Assembly (NCBI GenBank): GCA_905236615.1
Contig: CAJORC010000382.1
Span: 1-17,112 of the forward strand
Length of the DNA: 17,112 nucleotides
Reading direction: 5' to 3'
Source: an uncultured Lachnospiraceae bacterium
GTDB taxonomy: Bacteria; Bacillota; Clostridia; Lachnospirales; Lachnospiraceae
Position numbers and translations under genes: made by a program. The notes beneath the pieces were generated by a model that was not told the origin of the DNA, made no database searches, and saw nothing but the letters and a program-made list of their open reading frames with translations. This document shows, one piece after another, positions 14,104 through 17,112 of this stretch. Numbering within the stretch: position 1 is the stretch's first letter; each line of letters opens with the position of its first letter.

Positions 14104-15477
14104 TTATAAACTCCTTACACTTACTTTCCAGACACGGGTCGTGTTTTCATCGATCTTAAACTCCTCGCTCATCCTGATCCCCGGAACCCATATAACATGG
14201 CTTCCATCTGCGATAAGAAAGATCTTTCCCCGCCTGTCCGAACCGATACGGGCTTCCGCAAAAACATCCTTTAACTTCTTACGACCGCCTTTGATGGTCA
14301 TATAGTCTCCGTTCCTGCGTGTTCTCACTACCGGTTTACACCTTATTTTATCATAATCAAACCATTTAGTATACTTGCCTTGAGGAAATACAGCGCTGTA
14401 TTTAATTTTATCCAAGCTAAATGTATATTGTATACCATCCGGTGTGGTTATCTCACCAGCTTCAGGGGCTTCTTCTTCATAATCCAAAAAGACTTCCCCT
14501 TTACCGTTATTTATAATTTTCTTAAAGACCAGCTTATCGAATACTCTCTCTGCACATATGCCGTAGGGAAGAACAATTTTTCTTCCGCTTGTCTTTCCCG
14601 CAAGAGACATTACATCCCTTACATGTACACGGCTTATGTCTTTAAGTCGTCCCGCTGCCCTTCCGATCGCCCTGCGTATAAGCTCAGACAGCATGATCTC
14701 CGGTTTCTCCGAAAAAACGGCTATATCCAGCTCTACCTCATCTTCAGCGGCAGTTATGTATTTTTCTTCCAACGCGGCGATCTCAGCGTCAATATATTCG
14801 CACCAGTCACGGATATCCGCTGCAGTGCTCTCTATATGCCGCACAGCATTCGAATTGATCTTCTCTGCTATTGGGATTATCTCATGCCTGATCGCATTTC
14901 TCGGGATTTCCGTATCAAAATTACTCGCATCGGTCCTGTAATTAATAGCCTTTTCCCTGCAGTAATCCTCTATTTCATCCCTTGTTAGACAGAGCAGGGG
15001 ACGTATGATCTTCCCTCTGACCGGTGATATCCCGCCCATTCCCTTTAGCGAGCTTCCTCTGAAAAGGTTAAATAAAACTGTTTCCGCCAGATCGCAGGCA
15101 TGATGGGCAACCGCTATCCTGTCTGCATCCTCCTTTTCAAATTCCTCGTATCTTGCGTTTCTTGCGGCTTCTTCAAGGCTTTCACCCTTAGTCTCAGCAA
15201 GTCCGGGAGCATTTATATGGACAATTCTGCATGGTATACTGAGCTCTGCGCATATCTTCTCAACATAAGCAGCATCCGCCTCGGAGGCTTCTCCCCTTAT
15301 CCCATGCTCGACATGCACAACAGAAAGACTGAAATCCAGCTCTTTCCTGAGTTCATAAAGCAAAAAAAGGAGGCACATTGAATCTGCCCCTCCTGAAACG
15401 CCTGCAACAACTTTCTGTCCAGGCGTGATCATATTCTGTTCCTTTATGAATTTTTTTACTCTGTCACTTGTCTTCAT
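14104..15477 (-). CDS. tilS: tRNA(Ile)-lysidine synthase
   Basis: Essential tRNA-modifying enzyme that attaches lysine to cytidine 34 of the CAU-anticodon isoleucine tRNA using ATP, so that it reads AUA. AUA codons are used in several genes here. The 457-residue protein begins with the PP-loop domain: SGGADS (28-33), followed by VVHVEHGIRGEASEADAAYV. AHHACDLAETVLFNLFRGSSLKGMGG is a second signature, given here as HHACDLAETVL and FRGSSLKGMGG. The C-terminal TilS domain (about 382-455) contains RRNGDYMTIKGGRKKLKDVF. It overlaps the end of divIC by 14 bases and has only a weak ribosome binding site, so translation is probably coupled to divIC. Confidence 0.96.
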   Translation of the reverse strand: MKTSDRVKKFIKEQNMITPGQKVVAGVSGGADSMCLLFLLYELRKELDFSLSVVHVEHGIRGEASEADAAYVEKICAELSIPCRIVHINAPGLAETKGESLEEAARNARYEEFEKEDADRIAVAHHACDLAETVLFNLFRGSSLKGMGGISPVRGKIIRPLLCLTRDEIEDYCREKAINYRTDASNFDTEIPRNAIRHEIIPIAEKINSNAVRHIESTAADIRDWCEYIDAEIAALEEKYITAAEDEVELDIAVFSEKPEIMLSELIRRAIGRAAGRLKDISRVHVRDVMSLAGKTSGRKIVLPYGICAERVFDKLVFKKIINNGKGEVFLDYEEEAPEAGEITTPDGIQYTFSLDKIKYSAVFPQGKYTKWFDYDKIRCKPVVRTRRNGDYMTIKGGRKKLKDVFAEARIGSDRRGKIFLIADGSHVIWVPGIRMSEEFKIDENTTRVWKVSVRSL

Positions 15478-15778
15478 TTTCAGGCTTAAATACTATTTCA
15501 TGGTCATGAACAAGACCGAGCTTGTCCTCGGCTACTTCTTCAGCATATTTTCTGGTCTTTGTATATTTCTCAAATTCTTTCAGTTCTTCGGTACGCTGCT
15601 TCTCTGCCTCAATATTGCGGTTAAGCTCATCTATCCTTGAAACGTACTGCTCCTCCTTGATCTTCAGGCTGAAGCTGTCGTAGGCAATGACTCCCAGAAG
15701 CATAGCCATAACGATAACGATGCAAAGGACACTTAACTTATTATGTTTTTTCTTTTGAAAAGCCGGCACCCTTCCCAT
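15464..15778 (-). CDS. divIC: DivIC/FtsL-type septum formation initiator
   Basis: Small bitopic division protein expected to act in the divisome with FtsL and DivIB. The 104-residue product has a basic cytoplasmic N-terminus (FQKKKHNK), one membrane segment (about 15-34, LSVLCIVIVMAMLLGVIAYD), and a coiled coil (about 40-72) rich in Glu/Lys. It ends with YAEEVAEDKLGLVHDHEIVF, the usual DivIC-type end motif. Two adjacent ATGs are possible (15781 and 15778). AGGAG is 3 bases from the first and 6 from the second, so I prefer 15778. It is the first gene after a consensus promoter and heads the divIC-tilS-hpt-ftsH operon. Confidence 0.92.
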   Translation of the reverse strand: MGRVPAFQKKKHNKLSVLCIVIVMAMLLGVIAYDSFSLKIKEEQYVSRIDELNRNIEAEKQRTEELKEFEKYTKTRKYAEEVAEDKLGLVHDHEIVFKPENEDK

Positions 15779-15831
15779 CATACTCTCCTAAACAATACAA
15801 CTAACCCCCTAAAGGCAAAGACACACTATAA

Positions 15832-15860
15832 ATTATACTTTATTATTATCCGACAGTCAA
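15832..15860 (-). promoter_or_regulatory. Consensus sigma-A promoter of the divIC-tilS-hpt-ftsH operon
   Basis: On the minus strand TTGACT (15855-15860) is followed after exactly 17 bases by TATAAT (15832-15837), a near-perfect match to consensus. The predicted transcription start, near 15825, gives a leader of about 47 bases before divIC. Confidence 0.8.
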
Positions 15861-15886
15861 TATAAATGTATACAACTTATAGTAAA

Positions 15887-15903
15887 AATATTTAGGAAAT
15901 ATT
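15887..15903 (-). terminator. Weak AT-only terminator candidate after rlbP
   Basis: AATATTT and AAATATT form a 7-bp stem with a three-base loop, followed on the minus strand by TTT. It starts 5 bases beyond the rlbP stop. The lack of GC pairs makes it a weak candidate; rlbP transcripts may instead run on into divIC. Confidence 0.3.
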
Positions 15904-15907
15904 AAGC

Positions 15908-16147
15908 TTATACATACTTAAAGAGGTCTTTTACCTGTTCTTTCCTCACCGTCTCCTCGACAGCAAGCACTTCCACCTTTACAGCCTTATTTCCAAAGGC
16001 GATTTCTATGATATCACCGACTTTTACCTCTGTACCTGCCTTCGAAGCTTTACCGTTTATGGAAACCCTTCCGGCATCACAGGCCTCATTAGCCACGCTG
16101 CGCCTTTTTATAAGTCTTGATACCTTCAAATATTTATCAAGCCGCAT
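15908..16147 (-). CDS. rlbP: S4-domain RNA-binding protein RlbP (YabO family)
   Basis: Small RNA-binding protein of 79 residues made of essentially one S4 domain (MRLDKYLKVSRLIKRRSVAN, then GRVSINGKASKAGTEVKVGD). YabO/RlbP and the related HslR bind ribosomal RNA or stalled 50S subunits; in recent work the Bacillus protein acts in ribosome quality control as RqcP. It lies between HU and divIC, its usual place in Firmicutes. A ribosome binding site, AAGGAT, lies about 8 bases before the ATG. It follows the HU terminator by about 60 bases, and no convincing separate promoter was found, so read-through from HU may supply it. Confidence 0.94.
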   Translation of the reverse strand: MRLDKYLKVSRLIKRRSVANEACDAGRVSINGKASKAGTEVKVGDIIEIAFGNKAVKVEVLAVEETVRKEQVKDLFKYV

Positions 16148-16202
16148 TACTCATTATCCTTTCATAAACAAATATCAACAGCCGTCAATACTCCGCATAA
16201 GC

Positions 16203-16241
16203 AGAAAAGGATGTACACACCGATCAGGCGCGTACATCCTT
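16203..16241 (-). terminator. Intrinsic terminator of the HU gene
   Basis: On the minus strand AAGGATGTACGCGCC (16227-16241), loop TGATC, then GGTGTGTACATCCTT (16207-16221) form a 15-bp stem (two G-T pairs) running into a T-run. It lies about 22 bases after the HU stop. Confidence 0.85.
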
Positions 16242-16262
16242 ATTTGTCAATAAATTTATTTC

Positions 16263-16538
16263 TTATTTGTTGACTGCATCTTTAAGAGCTTTGCCTGCCT
16301 TGAACTTAGGAGCCTTTGATGCCGGAATCTTCATAACTTCACCGGACTGAGGGTTTCTTCCTTCTCTTGCTGCTCTCTCAGCAACTTCGAATGTACCGAA
16401 ACCAACAAGCTGGATCTTGTCACCCTTAACAAGTGTTTCCTCAACGGCCTCAGTGAAAGCCTTAAGTGCGCTTTCAGCATCCTTCTTTGTAAGACCTGAC
16501 TTCTCTGCAATTGCTGCAACTAATTCTGTTTTGTTCAT
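16263..16538 (-). CDS. hup: HU family DNA-binding protein
   Basis: Abundant nucleoid protein that bends DNA as a dimer. The 91-residue product is of standard length and starts [20 protein letters not shown]. It has the HU signature [20 protein letters not shown] (46-65), with the intercalating proline in RNP (Pro63). AGGAG lies 5-6 bases before the ATG. It has its own consensus promoter and a strong terminator, so it is probably expressed mainly as a single-gene transcript at high level. It precedes rlbP, as in many Clostridia. Confidence 0.97.
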   Translation of the reverse strand: MNKTELVAAIAEKSGLTKKDAESALKAFTEAVEETLVKGDKIQLVGFGTFEVAERAAREGRNPQSGEVMKIPASKAPKFKAGKALKDAVNK

Positions 16539-16613
16539 TATGATAACTCCTCTCTATAATGAGTTTTATTATTATGCCCGAATTAATTTATTTTTAACAA
16601 AGGCACATATCTA

Positions 16614-16642
16614 TTTATACTCATTTTTAGCCTATTTGTCAA
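16614..16642 (-). promoter_or_regulatory. Consensus sigma-A promoter of the HU gene
   Basis: On the minus strand TTGACA (16637-16642) is followed after exactly 17 bases by TATAAA (16614-16619). The predicted start, near 16607, gives an AT-rich leader of about 70 bases. The -35 box begins two bases after the serpin stop codon, and no terminator for the serpin gene fits in between. Confidence 0.8.
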
Positions 16643-16644
16643 TA

Positions 16645-17112
16645 TTAAAGGTCTAATACCCTTCCTGTGAAGAGGATTACTCCGCTTTCCTTATCCCTGA
16701 TAACGAAAACGAAGGGTCTGTCAACCGTAAACTCTACCTTTTCATTCGCAGGCATAAATGCGGTAGTCTCCATCATAATTTCAGTTACGGCAGCAGCCTT
16801 ACTTCCTTCCTCATCAACTTCTACCTTGGCCTTGTGGTTAATTCCTGAAACTTTAAGGTCTGCTGCGATTTTTGAAAAGTCAGCACTTCCTCCAAAAGCT
16901 GCATTCATTCCAAGCTTTTTAAGAGCATCCTCAAGACCGTCAAAAGTTATATCCATGCTGAACTTAGGAAGGGAAAGATCTACATCCGTCTCTGAAGAAG
17001 CATCAAGAGCCTCGATAATTCCCTCAGCATTATCAGCCTTCAGAACATCTGTAATGTTCTTAGAAGCATCTGCGCTCATGAGGATATCCATTTCAACACT
17101 GCTTCCGCTGTA
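16645..17112 (-). CDS. Serpin-family serine protease inhibitor (C-terminal part, cut by window edge)
   Basis: The last 155 residues of a serpin; the frame is open to the window edge (YSGSSVE precedes the first internal Met) and the N-terminal two thirds lie beyond. Serpin landmarks are clear: LSLPKFSMD, LKKLGMNAAFGGSADFSKIA, GINHKAKVEVDEEG, and the C-terminal signature TVDRPFVFVIRDKESGVILF followed by TGRVLDL. The reactive-loop hinge EEGSKAAAVT has small residues at P12-P9, as in inhibitory serpins. The loop to DRPF is about five residues longer than in alpha-1-antitrypsin, so the P1 residue cannot be assigned (Thr, Met or Phe are candidates). Whether it is secreted depends on the missing N-terminus. 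It lies directly upstream of the HU promoter. Confidence 0.9.
   Translation of the reverse strand, partial: YSGSSVEMDILMSADASKNITDVLKADNAEGIIEALDASSETDVDLSLPKFSMDITFDGLEDALKKLGMNAAFGGSADFSKIAADLKVSGINHKAKVEVDEEGSKAAAVTEIMMETTAFMPANEKVEFTVDRPFVFVIRDKESGVILFTGRVLDL

Noticed and set aside
16161..16188. Possible promoter before rlbP (TTGACG-16-TATGAA on the minus strand)
   Set aside because: The predicted transcript start would fall downstream of most of the rlbP ribosome binding site, so it is unlikely to be used.

Overview
The window looks like chromosome from a low-to-mid GC anaerobic Firmicute, most likely Lachnospiraceae (Butyrivibrio or Pseudobutyrivibrio-like). The reasons are the protein style, the Gram-positive ribosome binding sites (AGGAGG type), the consensus sigma-A promoters, and the conserved block HU - rlbP (yabO) - divIC - tilS - hpt - ftsH on the minus strand. 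That block lacks the sporulation genes (yabP, yabQ, spoIIE) that usually sit inside it in spore formers, which suggests a non-sporulating lineage. No tRNA, rRNA, CRISPR array or intact transposase gene was seen.

Plus-strand left part (1-4491): a methionine ABC uptake operon, metQ-metN-metI, preceded by the 3' half of an intrinsic terminator that may belong to a riboswitch or T-box leader. MetN lacks the usual C-terminal methionine-sensing NIL domain. Next comes an AraC-family regulator whose promoter lies between the arms of a 25/24-nt near-perfect inverted repeat; the downstream arm contains the Shine-Dalgarno sequence. It is followed by a membrane-anchored ComEC-type metallo-beta-lactamase-fold protein, whose 3' end overlaps the convergent LacI-family gene by 9 nt.

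Decayed zone (about 5482-6158, no intact gene): it holds the lacI promoter and two small palindromes, an 88-bp MITE-like palindromic element flanked by GTCA direct repeats, and a degenerate ribose-permease (rbsC) fragment with an internal deletion. A 16-bp inverted repeat sits upstream of the next gene. The LacI regulator plus rbsC relic read as the remains of a sugar (ribose-type) uptake locus.

Middle (6159-7743): a HerA/FtsK-like DUF853 ATPase on the plus strand. It ends at a strong bidirectional terminator shared with the convergent minus-strand operon.

Minus-strand right part (7754-17112), in transcription order: a partial serpin (cut by the window edge); HU with a consensus promoter and terminator; rlbP; a consensus promoter driving divIC-tilS-hpt-ftsH (cell division, tRNA-Ile lysidine modification, purine salvage, membrane proteolysis); then a greA promoter with a leader containing a terminator-like hairpin; then greA-azlC-azlD-GH13. 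AzlCD is a branched-chain amino acid exporter. The GH13 alpha-glucan hydrolase gene is joined to azlD by an ATGA start/stop overlap.
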